A stretch of 64,000 nt of DNA from RUG11237 sp050874665 (GTDB lineage: Bacteria; Bacillota; Clostridia; Lachnospirales; Lachnospiraceae). The translations under genes were made by a program, and so were the position numbers. The DNA is taken from NCBI GenBank assembly GCA_050874665.1, contig JBNMLC010000012.1, positions 24,824 through 88,823 of the forward strand, in the 5' to 3' direction. Below, piece after piece: positions 22,966 through 31,654 of this stretch (position 1 is the first letter of the stretch; each line of letters starts with the position of its first letter). A model generated the notes under the pieces. The model worked only from the letters and a program-made list of their open reading frames with translations, ran no database searches and was not told where the DNA came from.

Positions 22966-23014
22966 AAAGAAAACGAGAAGAAGAAAATATCTTTTCTTTT
23001 CCTCGTTTTCTTTT
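22966..23014 (+). terminator. Terminator after yjfB
   Basis: A 12-bp perfect stem (22966-22977 with 23002-23013) followed by a T-rich tract on the plus strand. The convergent gene ending at 23018 may also use it. Confidence 0.8.
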
Positions 23015-23017
23015 ATT

Positions 23018-23254
23018 TTACTTACAATTTTCAAAAAAAGCTTCTAAACGCTCTTGATCCTCTTGTTCATATGCCAACAGCTCTAAATCCTCCATTTCCT
23101 TATCGGCCAGAATCCCCGCCAAAGAAACATACTGTGACAGCTTTGATTTTAAATTCAGACAGTCGCCTTCTTTTGTAAGTAATTCCACCTTACCTCTGCA
23201 ACTGTCAATAATTTCTAAAAATTTTCCGGTATCTGCAATCTTCTTAATCTTCAT
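23018..23254 (-). CDS. Small hypothetical protein
   Basis: A 78-residue, charged, probably all-alpha protein (IADTGKFLEIIDSCRGKVEL, then LSQYVSLAGILADKEMEDLELLAYEQEDQERLEAFF). I do not recognise a family with certainty. It has no signal peptide or membrane segment. It starts about 25 bases after the RidA stop on the same strand and is probably in that operon. The ribosome site (AGCAGGT) is modest, but the codon pattern and ATG spacing look coding. Confidence 0.65.
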   Translation of the reverse strand: MKIKKIADTGKFLEIIDSCRGKVELLTKEGDCLNLKSKLSQYVSLAGILADKEMEDLELLAYEQEDQERLEAFFENCK

Positions 23255-23279
23255 ACCTTATGTACCTGCTGAAAGTAAA

Positions 23280-23654
23280 TTATTTTATTGCCATTGCTTC
23301 TACTTCTAAAAATACATCCTTTGGAATTCTTGCCACTTCAACGCAAGAACGTGCCGGAAATACCCCGGTAAAATATTTTGCATAAATTTCATTAATCTTT
23401 CCAAAATCTTCCATATTTTTAATAAACACTGTAGTTTTTACTACATTTTCCATACTGCTTCCTGCATCTTTCAATAAAGCTGCCATATTAGAAAATGCCT
23501 GTTCTGCCTGTTCTTCTACCGTAGCAGGAATTTCTCCGGTTGCAGGATTTACAGGAATCACACCGGAAGTGTAAATCATTCCGTTTACCTCGATTGCCTG
23601 TGAATACGGTCCGATAGCTGCTGGTGCATTTGGTGTACTAATTGCTTTTTTCAT
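23280..23654 (-). CDS. ridA: RidA family reactive enamine/imine deaminase
   Basis: The roughly 124-residue protein carries the RidA signatures ISTPNAPAAIGPYSQAIEVNG at the start, then NMAALLKDAGSSMENVVKTTVFI and the C-terminal ARSCVEVARIPKDVFLEVEAMA with the conserved catalytic arginine. RidA trimers hydrolyse 2-aminoacrylate and related enamines made by PLP enzymes, preventing damage. GGAGG precedes the ATG at 23654 by 8 bases; an earlier in-frame ATG at 23669 overlaps the ribosome site. It is the middle gene of a run of four on the minus strand (thioesterase, CvfB-like, ridA, small protein). Confidence 0.93.
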   Translation of the reverse strand: MKKAISTPNAPAAIGPYSQAIEVNGMIYTSGVIPVNPATGEIPATVEEQAEQAFSNMAALLKDAGSSMENVVKTTVFIKNMEDFGKINEIYAKYFTGVFPARSCVEVARIPKDVFLEVEAMAIK

Positions 23655-23700
23655 GTTATTTTCCTCCATATATTAGTTATATTTTTATAATGAATTAACA

Positions 23701-24537
23701 TTATTTCAATTTTATTGTATTTTTGGTTATCTCAATCTTTTCTACCTTTAACAAATGTCCTATGGCTCTCTTAAAAGCATTCTTACTCATTTCAAAGCGT
23801 TCTTTAATTTCCTCGGGCTCTACCGTCTTATCCGTAAATGGAAAACTTCCACCGCTTTTTTCTAACTCTTTTAATATATATTCTGCATCTTTATCCATTT
23901 GTAAGTATGCTTTCTGACGCATGCTTAAGTCAAGCTTTCCATCTTCCTTCACTGAACTCACTCTTGCCTCAATTTCATCGCCGATACGCATCTTGCCAAA
24001 AACATCTCTCTGTGGAATTCTGGCAGAATAGATATTATCTACCGCCACATACACTCCAAAATCTTTTGTCACATCATAAACAATACCTTTTACAATATCA
24101 TCTTTCATGTAAGGCGAATCTGTTCTGAGATGTCCGTAGACTTTCATGGTTGCACAGAGTCTGCTGCTTTTATCTACATAAAGGCACACCAGACAGGAAT
24201 CTTGTGCTTTTACCGGGTATAACTGCTCCTTAAAAGGAAGCAATAAATCCTTTTCTAATCCCCAGTCTAAAAAAGCACCGATTTTGCTTACTTCCTTCAC
24301 TTTCAGCACTGCCGGCCTGCCAATCTGAATATACGGTTCTTTTACAGTAGCTATCATGCGGTCGGAAGAATCTTTATATAAAAATACTTCTATGGAATCA
24401 GAAATATCAACTCCTTCCGGTACCTGTTTTTTAGGTAGAAGCACCTTTTCCTCACTATCCATTTTTTCTGCCAGATACACGCCAAATTCTACCTTTTTGA
24501 TAACTACAAGCGTTTGTTTTTTTCCTAATTTTAACAT
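23701..24537 (-). CDS. CvfB/YitL-type S1 RNA-binding protein
   Basis: The 278-residue protein has repeated S1-like beta-barrels (LVVIKKVEFGVYLAEKMD, VKEVSKIGAFLDWGLEKDLLLP, VKGIVYDVTKDFGVYVAVDN) and a C-terminal winged-helix domain (SFPFTDKTVEPEEIKERFEMSKNAFKRAIGHLLK). This is the layout of CvfB/YitL, an RNA-binding protein affecting virulence-factor or cell-surface expression in other Firmicutes; the RNA target is unknown. The ATG follows AGGAAAA and lies 20 bases after the thioesterase stop, so the two are co-transcribed. Confidence 0.9.
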   Translation of the reverse strand: MLKLGKKQTLVVIKKVEFGVYLAEKMDSEEKVLLPKKQVPEGVDISDSIEVFLYKDSSDRMIATVKEPYIQIGRPAVLKVKEVSKIGAFLDWGLEKDLLLPFKEQLYPVKAQDSCLVCLYVDKSSRLCATMKVYGHLRTDSPYMKDDIVKGIVYDVTKDFGVYVAVDNIYSARIPQRDVFGKMRIGDEIEARVSSVKEDGKLDLSMRQKAYLQMDKDAEYILKELEKSGGSFPFTDKTVEPEEIKERFEMSKNAFKRAIGHLLKVEKIEITKNTIKLK

Positions 24538-24557
24538 GATTTTCCTGCCTTCATACC

Positions 24558-25268
24558 TTATGCCAGTGTAAATTCTATCACCGCAAAGGCTTTGTTTTCT
24601 TCATTATTTAAAGTTACAACATAACGGTCAGCTTCCTGATACACTGCAGGCTGAATCAAATCGCCTTCCATAGCTGATTTTCTGTATTCTGCCCTCATCT
24701 GCTTTATCTGAATTTCTTTCTGAATCGCTGCATATGCCATATTTACATATTGTCCGTTATTCACATGCCCGTTCGTATCTATCTGATAATTCTGTACATG
24801 ATAAGACGGACATTGGATTGCCTCTTTCTTTGGAACTGCAATCTTTATATCTGCATATTCCATAGGAAGTTTCTCTTCTATATGATATTTTTCCGCCTGT
24901 TCTTTACTTACACGTACCGGCATCATCTTCTTGGTATCCATATACAGCCACACGGAATTTGCATATGCTACACACTCACCGTTTTCATCATACATCATAA
25001 AGTTGCGATAGCCAAAAGAACTTTTAAAATCATATGCTTTCGTAGCTATTTTTATTTTTTCACCGAAGTATGGATATCTTTCTACTATAATCTGCCACGA
25101 CAACAATATCCAGACCTTTTTTTGCTCTGCCAGAAATTCGATGCCGCAGCCTATTTCTTCCGAGTGAAATGTAGTACAATCCTGAAAGTAATTTAATATC
25201 GATTCTAAAGTTAATTTTCCGTCTTTTCCTGTTTCGCTGTACCGGACACGACTATCAAATTCGTACAT
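24558..25268 (-). CDS. Acyl-ACP thioesterase family protein
   Basis: The roughly 236-residue protein has two hot-dog domains: the first with YSETGKDGKLTLESILNYFQD and KKVWILLSWQIIVERYPYFGE, the second with NYQIDTNGHVNNGQYVNMA, which holds the catalytic-type Asn/His pair (DTNGHVNN). It would release fatty acids from acyl carrier protein. GTG at 25283 is an alternative start; I chose the ATG at 25268, though neither has a strong ribosome site. It is first in the operon with the CvfB-like gene. Confidence 0.88.
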   Translation of the reverse strand: MYEFDSRVRYSETGKDGKLTLESILNYFQDCTTFHSEEIGCGIEFLAEQKKVWILLSWQIIVERYPYFGEKIKIATKAYDFKSSFGYRNFMMYDENGECVAYANSVWLYMDTKKMMPVRVSKEQAEKYHIEEKLPMEYADIKIAVPKKEAIQCPSYHVQNYQIDTNGHVNNGQYVNMAYAAIQKEIQIKQMRAEYRKSAMEGDLIQPAVYQEADRYVVTLNNEENKAFAVIEFTLA

Positions 25269-25401
25269 TATTTTTCCCGCCACTTTCTTCTAATTTTATT
25301 TGAATCTTCTCTTTTCTATTTTGCTTCTCTTTCCCTAAAATGTCAAGATGGCTGATGAATTATGAGAAGCACTCTTTTGATGATACCATTTTCGAGCAGA
25401 C

Positions 25402-25433
25402 CAAAAAAGAGAATGGATATTGTCCATTCTCTT
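25402..25433 (-). terminator. Terminator of the tRNA-Gln gene
   Basis: A 12-bp perfect stem (25405-25416 with 25422-25433), a 5-base loop and six T on the minus strand, right after the tRNA. Confidence 0.9.
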
Positions 25434-25441
25434 TCTTATAG

Positions 25442-25513
25442 CTGGGCTACAAGGATTCGAACCTTGAAATGCTGGAGTCAGAGTCCAGTGCCTTACCATT
25501 TGGCGATAGCCCA
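25442..25513 (-). tRNA. tRNA-Gln(CTG)
   Basis: The minus strand folds as a full cloverleaf: acceptor TGGGCTA/TAGCCCA with discriminator G, a D arm, anticodon stem CTGGA/TCCAG with loop CTCTGAC (anticodon CTG, reading CAG), and T arm CAAGG-TTCGAAT-CCTTG. The 3' CCA is not encoded. It is a lone tRNA gene with its own promoter and terminator; the CTG anticodon is usually a secondary glutamine isoacceptor beside TTG. Confidence 0.96.
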
Positions 25514-25545
25514 TTAATTCTTGATTTCGCTCAAGCACAAATATG

Positions 25546-25574
25546 ATTATACTTGATGTTTTTCAAAAATGCAA
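25546..25574 (-). promoter_or_regulatory. tRNA-Gln promoter
   Basis: TTGCAT (25569-25574), a 17-base spacer and TATAAT (25546-25551) on the minus strand, about 30 bases before the mature tRNA 5' end. Confidence 0.7.
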
Positions 25575-25760
25575 GTACTTTTTTTAAATTTTTTCAATTT
25601 TTTTTAATTTTTTGAACAGTTTATACTTTTTGCACTTTTGATCCTTGAAAGATACATTATCGAATTGAATCCCCAAAACATTTATGATATCATTACAGGT
25701 ACAATAGCAAAACAAACAAAACCATCAGACGAAATAAGATGCATAAGAAAGGAAACAACT

Positions 25761-26618
25761 ATGTGGATTGCAGATAATTGGAAAGACTATCAGGTACTAG
25801 ATACCTCCCGCGGGGAAAAATTAGAGCGCTGGGGAGATTATATTTTAGTGCGTCCGGACCCGCAAGTCATCTGGGACACCAAGCGGGAAAATAAAAATTG
25901 GAAGAAGAAAAACGGCCATTATCATAGAAGCTCTAAAGGCGGAGGCGAATGGGAATTTTTTGATTTACCCCAGCAATGGAGTATCCATTATAAAGACTTA
26001 ACTTTCCAACTAAAGCCTTTTAGCTTTAAACATACCGGTCTTTTTCCGGAGCAGGCCGTAAACTGGGATTGGTTTTCTAATAAAATCCGACAGGCAAATC
26101 GTCCGGTAAAAGTCTTAAATCTTTTTGCATACACTGGTGGTGCCACTTTAGCCGCTGCTTCTGCCGGTGCCAGCGTTACGCATGTGGATGCATCCAAAGG
26201 TATGGTAACCTGGGCAAAAGAGAATGCCAAATCATCGAACCTTGCAGATGCTCCGATTCGTTGGCTGGTAGACGACTGCGTAAAATTTGTAGAGCGTGAA
26301 ATACGCAGAGGAAATAAGTATGATGCAATTATTATGGATCCCCCATCTTATGGCAGAGGACCTAAAGGAGAGATATGGAAAATCGAAGAATCCTTGTACC
26401 CTTTTGTAAAATTATGTACCCAGATTCTGGCAGACAAACCTTTGTTTTTCCTGATTAATTCCTATACAACCGGACTGGCTCCTTCTGTTCTCACTTATAT
26501 TTTGTCAACAGAATTAAAACAATTCAAAGGACATGTGACTGCAGACGAGATTGGTCTTCCCGTAAAAGACAGCGGACTGATACTTCCATGCGGTGCTTCC
26601 GGACGTTGGGAGGCTTAA
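25761..26618 (+). CDS. Class I SAM-dependent rRNA methyltransferase (RlmI-like)
   Basis: The 285-residue protein contains the SAM-binding motif VLNLFAYTGGATLAAASAGA, the acidic end of strand 2 (THVDASKG), and the DPPSYG motif (AIIMDPPSYGRGPKGEIW) typical of RlmI/RlmK-like 23S rRNA cytosine-5 methyltransferases. No N-terminal PUA domain is present, so the substrate is uncertain. The start is the ATG at 25761 with AAAGGAAA upstream; the frame is open to 25638, but nothing supports that start. It is monocistronic and ends at a bidirectional terminator. The 247 bases between the tRNA and this gene hold only the tRNA promoter and T/A-rich DNA. Confidence 0.9.
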   Translation: MWIADNWKDYQVLDTSRGEKLERWGDYILVRPDPQVIWDTKRENKNWKKKNGHYHRSSKGGGEWEFFDLPQQWSIHYKDLTFQLKPFSFKHTGLFPEQAVNWDWFSNKIRQANRPVKVLNLFAYTGGATLAAASAGASVTHVDASKGMVTWAKENAKSSNLADAPIRWLVDDCVKFVEREIRRGNKYDAIIMDPPSYGRGPKGEIWKIEESLYPFVKLCTQILADKPLFFLINSYTTGLAPSVLTYILSTELKQFKGHVTADEIGLPVKDSGLILPCGASGRWEA

Positions 26619-26648
26619 TTTTCTGAAACGTTTCATTTGATAACACTA

Positions 26649-26706
26649 AGGGGCAACCGCCATAAATTTTTCATGTTGTCTGGAAAATTTATGGCCAATT
26701 GCCCCT
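26649..26706. terminator. Bidirectional terminator between convergent genes
   Basis: A long imperfect stem pairs aggggcaa..ccataaatttt with aaaatttatgg..ttgcccct, extended by outer TAACA/TGTTA. It separates the methyltransferase (plus) from the coiled-coil gene (minus). Confidence 0.75.
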
Positions 26707-26717
26707 GTTATATTTCT

Positions 26718-27611
26718 TTATACTATTTCGTCCACTTCGATTCCTTTTAAATCTTCGTCCAACAACAGATTCTTCTTTGAACTCTTCTGTTGTTCTACCT
26801 CTGTAACCGCCTCAAGAACTCTCTGCATTTCTTCACCAGTACTATCCTCTTTTGATGTGTTATGTAATTCCTCGCTCTTTTGCTTTGCCTCTTCGGCCTG
26901 TTCTTTTTCTTCAGCTACTTTTTCATCGTAATTATCTTTCATTTCACTCATCAGGTTACTCTGTTCTTCCTTAAGTGCTTCCTGAATAAGTTCATTTGCC
27001 TGTTTTGAAGCATCAACCATTGGGTGTACCTTTAACAATGCCTGTTTCATACCTTCTACAGCATTTCCATGAGCTTCTGCCAGTCTTGCCGAATCTTCTG
27101 CCCGTTTCTTGTATTCAGCCATAGCATCATCATATTCCAACATAAGCTTCTGATAATCCGTCAAATCATCTGTATTATTCAAACGCTCGCTTTCTTCTTT
27201 GGTCAACAATTCTCCGGATTTTTGTTTCCTTTTCAGCTCCCGGATTTCCTCTAGCTTCTGCTGCTCCTCGCTTCCATCTTCCACACCATAGGCATCTTTT
27301 ACTATTTTTTTCATATTTTCTATTTCTTTTGCTTCTTTCTGATTAGCCAGAGAATCCTGTTTTAGTTCTGCTTCACGCTCTAAGTGGGTTTTCATTTCCT
27401 GATTATAGTCATCATCCGAAATCATTTGATTTAATTTTATCTTTAGTGCCTGTCTTTCCTTGGCAATCTTTTGCTCTGTTGTACCTGACGCAAAATTTAA
27501 TTCTGCGCCATTGATAACATTCTTATTTTTCTTTTCTTTGTTATCCTGCGCATCTTTCCCTGTTCTTTCCGTTTCTGAATATGCCCGAATATTTATATTT
27601 TGTACCTTCAT
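26718..27611 (-). CDS. Hypothetical coiled-coil protein
   Basis: The roughly 297-residue, highly charged protein consists mostly of predicted alpha-helical coiled coil (about residues 45-275), rich in Glu, Lys and Gln, with no signal peptide, no membrane segment and no cysteine. I do not recognise a family. The N-terminus (MKVQNINIRAYSETERTGKD) and the C-terminus (LLLDEDLKGIEVDEIV) are the only non-repetitive parts. The ATG at 27611 is chosen because GGAGGG lies upstream; an earlier ATG at 27644 is possible. It lies 60 bases downstream of the cyclophilin gene and may be read from the same promoter. Confidence 0.65.
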   Translation of the reverse strand: MKVQNINIRAYSETERTGKDAQDNKEKKNKNVINGAELNFASGTTEQKIAKERQALKIKLNQMISDDDYNQEMKTHLEREAELKQDSLANQKEAKEIENMKKIVKDAYGVEDGSEEQQKLEEIRELKRKQKSGELLTKEESERLNNTDDLTDYQKLMLEYDDAMAEYKKRAEDSARLAEAHGNAVEGMKQALLKVHPMVDASKQANELIQEALKEEQSNLMSEMKDNYDEKVAEEKEQAEEAKQKSEELHNTSKEDSTGEEMQRVLEAVTEVEQQKSSKKNLLLDEDLKGIEVDEIV

Positions 27612-27706
27612 ACCCTTCTTCCCTCCAATATATTTACCTTCCATTTACTTCCTGTTTTATATATCGGAAAAAGTGCTGATAACTTTATGGCACACTCTCT
27701 TTTATG

Positions 27707-28303
27707 TTATTCTATTATTTTTATTGAGTTAATTACGGGTTGATTTTCTGCCGTTACCGTTCCGTTATCATCTTCCACAGGAACTGCTTCGCAAATAGCA
27801 TCTACCACGTCCATACCTTCTGTCACTGTTCCAAAACCTGCATAATTTCCATCTAAAAAGGTAGAATCTTCATGTACAATAAAGAACTGAGAACTTGCAC
27901 TGTCATTCTCCATAGAACGAGCCATAGAAATAGTTCCTCTTACATGGGAAATATTATTTTCCACACCATTACTGCTAAATTCACCCTTAATCGTATGTTC
28001 AGAGCCTCCTGTTCCATTTCCCAATGGATCACCACCCTGAATCATAAATCCTGAAATGATTCTGTGAAATGTCAGTCCATCATAAAATCCTGATTTTGCA
28101 AGCTCCACAAAATTTGTTACTGTAATTGGTGCTTCATCTGCATCGAGTTCTAATTTGATTACGCCATAATCTTTCACATCAATTTCTGCATTGATTTTTC
28201 CGGCTAATGTATCTGTTTCTTTGGTATTGCTGTTTGCGCATCCCATCATCATAACCATCATCAACGAAACGCTAAGTAACGTGCTAAAAAGTTTCTTCTT
28301 CAT
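27707..28303 (-). CDS. Cyclophilin-type peptidyl-prolyl isomerase, lipoprotein
   Basis: The 198-residue protein starts with a lipoprotein signal (MKKKLFSTLLSVSLMMVMMM, then GC at about residue 22). The cyclophilin fold follows, with FHRIISGFMIQGGDPLGNGTGG, the SMARSMENDSASSQFFIVHEDS stretch and YAGFGTVTEGMDVVDAI. The active-site arginine (FHR) and the QFF motif are intact. It should assist folding of secreted proteins outside the membrane. It lies 60 bases downstream of the MraY-like gene on the same strand. Confidence 0.92.
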   Translation of the reverse strand: MKKKLFSTLLSVSLMMVMMMGCANSNTKETDTLAGKINAEIDVKDYGVIKLELDADEAPITVTNFVELAKSGFYDGLTFHRIISGFMIQGGDPLGNGTGGSEHTIKGEFSSNGVENNISHVRGTISMARSMENDSASSQFFIVHEDSTFLDGNYAGFGTVTEGMDVVDAICEAVPVEDDNGTVTAENQPVINSIKIIE

Positions 28304-28363
28304 ACTATATTGCCTCCGTTTTTCTCATTATACTTTATCTTTATATTTTCTTTGTTACTAATT

Positions 28364-29326
28364 TTACATAATTCCATAAATCACTGCAATGGACAAAACA
28401 ATCTGAATAATGGCAAATCGAAATACTGTATGCGTATTTGACCAATTCCAGACTTTTCTCACATGGTCATGCAACGGTGTTCTTACGTTTGTCAAAATGT
28501 GGATTTTGAGGAAACGCAGCAACGATACCTTTAACAGTCCGAGGCCTCCATCTAAAATCAGCACGAGTGCCACCGGAATATACAGCAATGGGCGTTCTGT
28601 TTTTAAAATAGCAATACTGATAAATAACCCCATAGCTCTTGAACCTGCATCGCCCATCATCAACATACTCGGAGTCGCATTATACCATAAATATCCTAAG
28701 ATACAAATACAAAACAGCAGGATAAGGTATGTATGTGCATGATCCACCCCTTTGATGCTTCCAATAATATAAATTGTCATTAATGTAATAATTGATAAGG
28801 TACCCGAAAGTCCATCTACACCATCGGAGCAGTTTGTAACATTGATTGATGTCCAGACTAAAATCACAACCAACACTCCAAACAAGACCGTAGGAATCGT
28901 TACGCTCTGATGAAAGCACTCCAGATATATTACATTTGTATTAAATCGAAGAAAGGTAATTGCCACCATGATAGCAATGACTAAGTCCAAGAATCCCTTT
29001 TTATATTCACCCCAGGGTGCTTTGGCACAGTCATCCAGAAAGCCTGTAAGCATCGCAGCAGCCACAAGAATCAGATAAACAATAAGCTCCGTGCTTAATT
29101 TTCCAAACAAAATTGCTGAAATCAAAAAGACTATAACAAACAAAAATCCTGCTCCTCTTGGTTTTCCAGCCGAAAGTTTCCCATTATGAGCAAATTCTCT
29201 CCCCGCATCTTTTGGCAATACCCCCGAAAATTTTTGCATGGAAAAACAAGTTCCTATAAAGGCAACCATCACTCCTAAAAACGCAAGTAGTTTTGTATCC
29301 ACGTTTTGAAATAATAAATTAATCAT
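28364..29326 (-). CDS. MraY-like phospho-sugar transferase (glycosyltransferase family 4 type)
   Basis: The 320-residue protein has about ten membrane segments and the family's cytoplasmic motifs: GFLDDCAKAPWGEYKKGFLDL (Asp-Asp), NCSDGVDGLSG (the nucleophile-region NxxDGxDGL), GDAGSRAMG, and TPLHDHVRKVW near the C-terminus. MraY transfers phospho-MurNAc-pentapeptide to undecaprenyl phosphate; here its HHH motif reads HDH, and the gene is not in a cell-division/wall cluster, so it could be a paralogue with another sugar. It is followed by the cyclophilin gene and preceded by the transglutaminase-like gene. Confidence 0.82.
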   Translation of the reverse strand: MINLLFQNVDTKLLAFLGVMVAFIGTCFSMQKFSGVLPKDAGREFAHNGKLSAGKPRGAGFLFVIVFLISAILFGKLSTELIVYLILVAAAMLTGFLDDCAKAPWGEYKKGFLDLVIAIMVAITFLRFNTNVIYLECFHQSVTIPTVLFGVLVVILVWTSINVTNCSDGVDGLSGTLSIITLMTIYIIGSIKGVDHAHTYLILLFCICILGYLWYNATPSMLMMGDAGSRAMGLFISIAILKTERPLLYIPVALVLILDGGLGLLKVSLLRFLKIHILTNVRTPLHDHVRKVWNWSNTHTVFRFAIIQIVLSIAVIYGIM

Positions 29327-29349
29327 TTGAATAAGTTCCTTTCCGTATT

Positions 29350-31644
29350 TTATAGTTTCATAGATTTTACTTTGCTGTATGGACTATAGATTTTCTTTTT
29401 ATCCACGATTCTATAAGTTCTCACCTTAAAATAATAGCTTCTCTTATCTTTTAGTCCTTTTTTTGTGTATGTTACTATAGATGCCTTCTTCACTGTTGCT
29501 ATCTTTTTATAGCTACTATTCTTCTTATTTGACATATATATTTCATAACCAGCCGCCTTACTGACTTTTTTCCAGTTTATCACCGCTTGTTTTTTTCCTT
29601 TTTTCACCGACTTCATTTGTGGTGCCTTCGTGGCGGTCACAACTTTTATTGCATTAGAAAAATTGCCATATAATCTTTGATTATTCTGCTCTGTATAAGC
29701 ACGTACTTGAACCGTATAATCCGCAGCCGGCGAAAGCTGTTTAAAAGCATATACCGTTTTCGCAGTGATATTCTTTCTGACTTGTTTTTTTCCCTGATAT
29801 AGTACCACTTCATATCCCTTGACACCAGACTGTTTTTCAAATTGAATTTTCACGGTATCTTTCGTAGCAGATATCATTTTTAACCCAGATACCTTCTGCG
29901 GTTGCAGTGTCGGGGTTGCTGTCGGGCTTGGGGTCACTGTCGGACTTGGCGTTGCTGTCGGGCTCGGCGTTGCTGTCGGGCTCGGCGTTGCTGTCGGTTT
30001 TGCAATCACATAAAAAGGAAATTCATTATCGCCAATATCTGCATACGTTCCCAGACCGGAAACAATTGCTTTTGCCTGTCCTACCTTCGTATTTCCTTGA
30101 TACGATACCCTGTAATTTTCCTCCTGCGGCACTTCCCTGCGCCCTTTTATCATATGAAATGTAAGTACTGCACCTTCCTCGCTGTATTCTACTTCATATG
30201 TATCTGCATAAATCCTCAGCATAGGAACATACAGATTATACGGACTGCCCGTTATGTATGTGCTATTTCCCGCCATTTTATAAATGTTCTCACCATTACT
30301 TACATAACTAAGAAGGTCATCCTCATAGTCTTCTAAATATTCTCTAAAATTAGTTCTCGTATCAGAGGAATCAAATGCAAATTGTAATAAATAATCGCCT
30401 CTTTCCTGCGCTTTTTCCATCACGTTTTTCATAAAATTCAAAAACGTGGTTTCATCTGTAATGTTTTGTTCATTAACATACAATCCATAATAGTGGTAAT
30501 AATTATATTCTTGTGCACCCGTTTCCGGCACTTCATACATTCCTTTAAATACGGTTGGCATATAAACATGGTTTCCAAAAGACTCTGTGTTACAATTATA
30601 ATATCGATAACGTATTCCGTCATTATATGAAACAGTACCTGTATCATTCCATGTCAGGTCAATATTATACCATGCATCACCCAGACATACCAGATTCCAT
30701 GCATGTCCCCCTCCATTTCCATAACCTACCGCATAAATACTATCCAGTCCTGCATACGTCATAAGAAGCTGAAATGCCTTTGCATATCCTTCACAGACAA
30801 CGCCACGCTTTTCAAATACCCCTGCAATACTATGCGCATAGGCAGCACTTTGCGGCGTGTTCGTTCCCGGGATATATTCATAATCCACTGCTTCTAAAAT
30901 CATATCATGAATTAATAACTCCATATTCATATCATCCGTACCCGCTGATTTTGCTCTGTCTATCGCCTGCAGGTAGGGTGTCATACCTGTTTCTATATTT
31001 TCCTGTGTCTGTTTTCTGGTTTGTGCCTCAATATAATCTGTTTCTATTCTCGGATAGAGGTTTGTTACCACGCCATCTGTATAAGTATAACTAAAGGTTC
31101 CACAAAACCAGAAAAGCTCCGGGCAATCCGCCTCCACTGCAAAAAGCACTTTCTGTACCTCTTCTATAGAGGATTTTAAAAATCCATAACTCCGCATGTC
31201 AAATTCAGCCCACACATAATATTCCTCTGTATTTCCTGAGCCATCTGTCTTTTGTCTAAGAATCGGTTCCTTATATTGCTCATGAAATTGATATGCTGCT
31301 GTCTTAATCTCAGCGTAACACAAGCGCTGCTGTTCTGTGGTCAACATGCTATAACCATAATCCGAGCAATATGCATTATTTACAGGCACTTCATAATGTG
31401 TTTCTGTTCCCTGTACTTTTTGAAATGCTTCGTGAATTTCTTCTGCCTCTTCCATTGAAATAGGAATTGCTTCATCCGGTGCTACTCCACCGCATTTCTC
31501 AGCAAAAGCTTCTTCTGACACAACCATGTTTTCTATTAATTGCCCCGTCTTATTTTCTGACGCATCAGAGTTCATACTGCTGCCTGCAATATAAAATACA
31601 GACAGCAATACTCCGAAAAGTTTCGCCACCCTTCTTTTCCTCAT
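29350..31644 (-). CDS. Secreted transglutaminase-like protein with PT(A)TPS linker and Fn3 domains
   Basis: The roughly 764-residue protein has a signal peptide (MRKRRVAKLFGVLLSVFYIA), a transglutaminase-like core with the Cys-His-Asp triad (RGVVCEGYAKAFQLL, GGGHAWNLVCLGDAWYNIDLTWND), a middle beta-rich domain, a Pro-Thr-Ser linker built of a six-residue repeat (PTATPS), and two C-terminal fibronectin type III domains (KVSGLKMISATKDTVKIQFE and AAGYEIYMSNKKNSSYKKI). It is probably a cell-surface or secreted enzyme or cross-linker; the substrate is unknown. The ATG at 31644 follows AGGAG at 31655-31650, which overlaps the MATE stop, so the two are one operon. Confidence 0.88.
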   Translation of the reverse strand: MRKRRVAKLFGVLLSVFYIAGSSMNSDASENKTGQLIENMVVSEEAFAEKCGGVAPDEAIPISMEEAEEIHEAFQKVQGTETHYEVPVNNAYCSDYGYSMLTTEQQRLCYAEIKTAAYQFHEQYKEPILRQKTDGSGNTEEYYVWAEFDMRSYGFLKSSIEEVQKVLFAVEADCPELFWFCGTFSYTYTDGVVTNLYPRIETDYIEAQTRKQTQENIETGMTPYLQAIDRAKSAGTDDMNMELLIHDMILEAVDYEYIPGTNTPQSAAYAHSIAGVFEKRGVVCEGYAKAFQLLMTYAGLDSIYAVGYGNGGGHAWNLVCLGDAWYNIDLTWNDTGTVSYNDGIRYRYYNCNTESFGNHVYMPTVFKGMYEVPETGAQEYNYYHYYGLYVNEQNITDETTFLNFMKNVMEKAQERGDYLLQFAFDSSDTRTNFREYLEDYEDDLLSYVSNGENIYKMAGNSTYITGSPYNLYVPMLRIYADTYEVEYSEEGAVLTFHMIKGRREVPQEENYRVSYQGNTKVGQAKAIVSGLGTYADIGDNEFPFYVIAKPTATPSPTATPSPTATPSPTVTPSPTATPTLQPQKVSGLKMISATKDTVKIQFEKQSGVKGYEVVLYQGKKQVRKNITAKTVYAFKQLSPAADYTVQVRAYTEQNNQRLYGNFSNAIKVVTATKAPQMKSVKKGKKQAVINWKKVSKAAGYEIYMSNKKNSSYKKIATVKKASIVTYTKKGLKDKRSYYFKVRTYRIVDKKKIYSPYSKVKSMKL
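29905..29998 (-). repeat. 18-bp tandem repeat encoding the PTATPS linker
   Basis: An 18-base unit (plus-strand gttgctgtcgggctcggc and close variants) repeats about five times in frame, giving Pro-Thr-(Ala/Val)-Thr-Pro-Ser units. The most identical copies are at 29950-29998. Confidence 0.9.
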
Positions 31645-31654
31645 ATACACTCTC

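Noticed and set aside
25638..25760. N-terminal extension of the rRNA methyltransferase
   Set aside because: No ribosome site, and the family starts near the ATG at 25761 with AAAGGAAA upstream.
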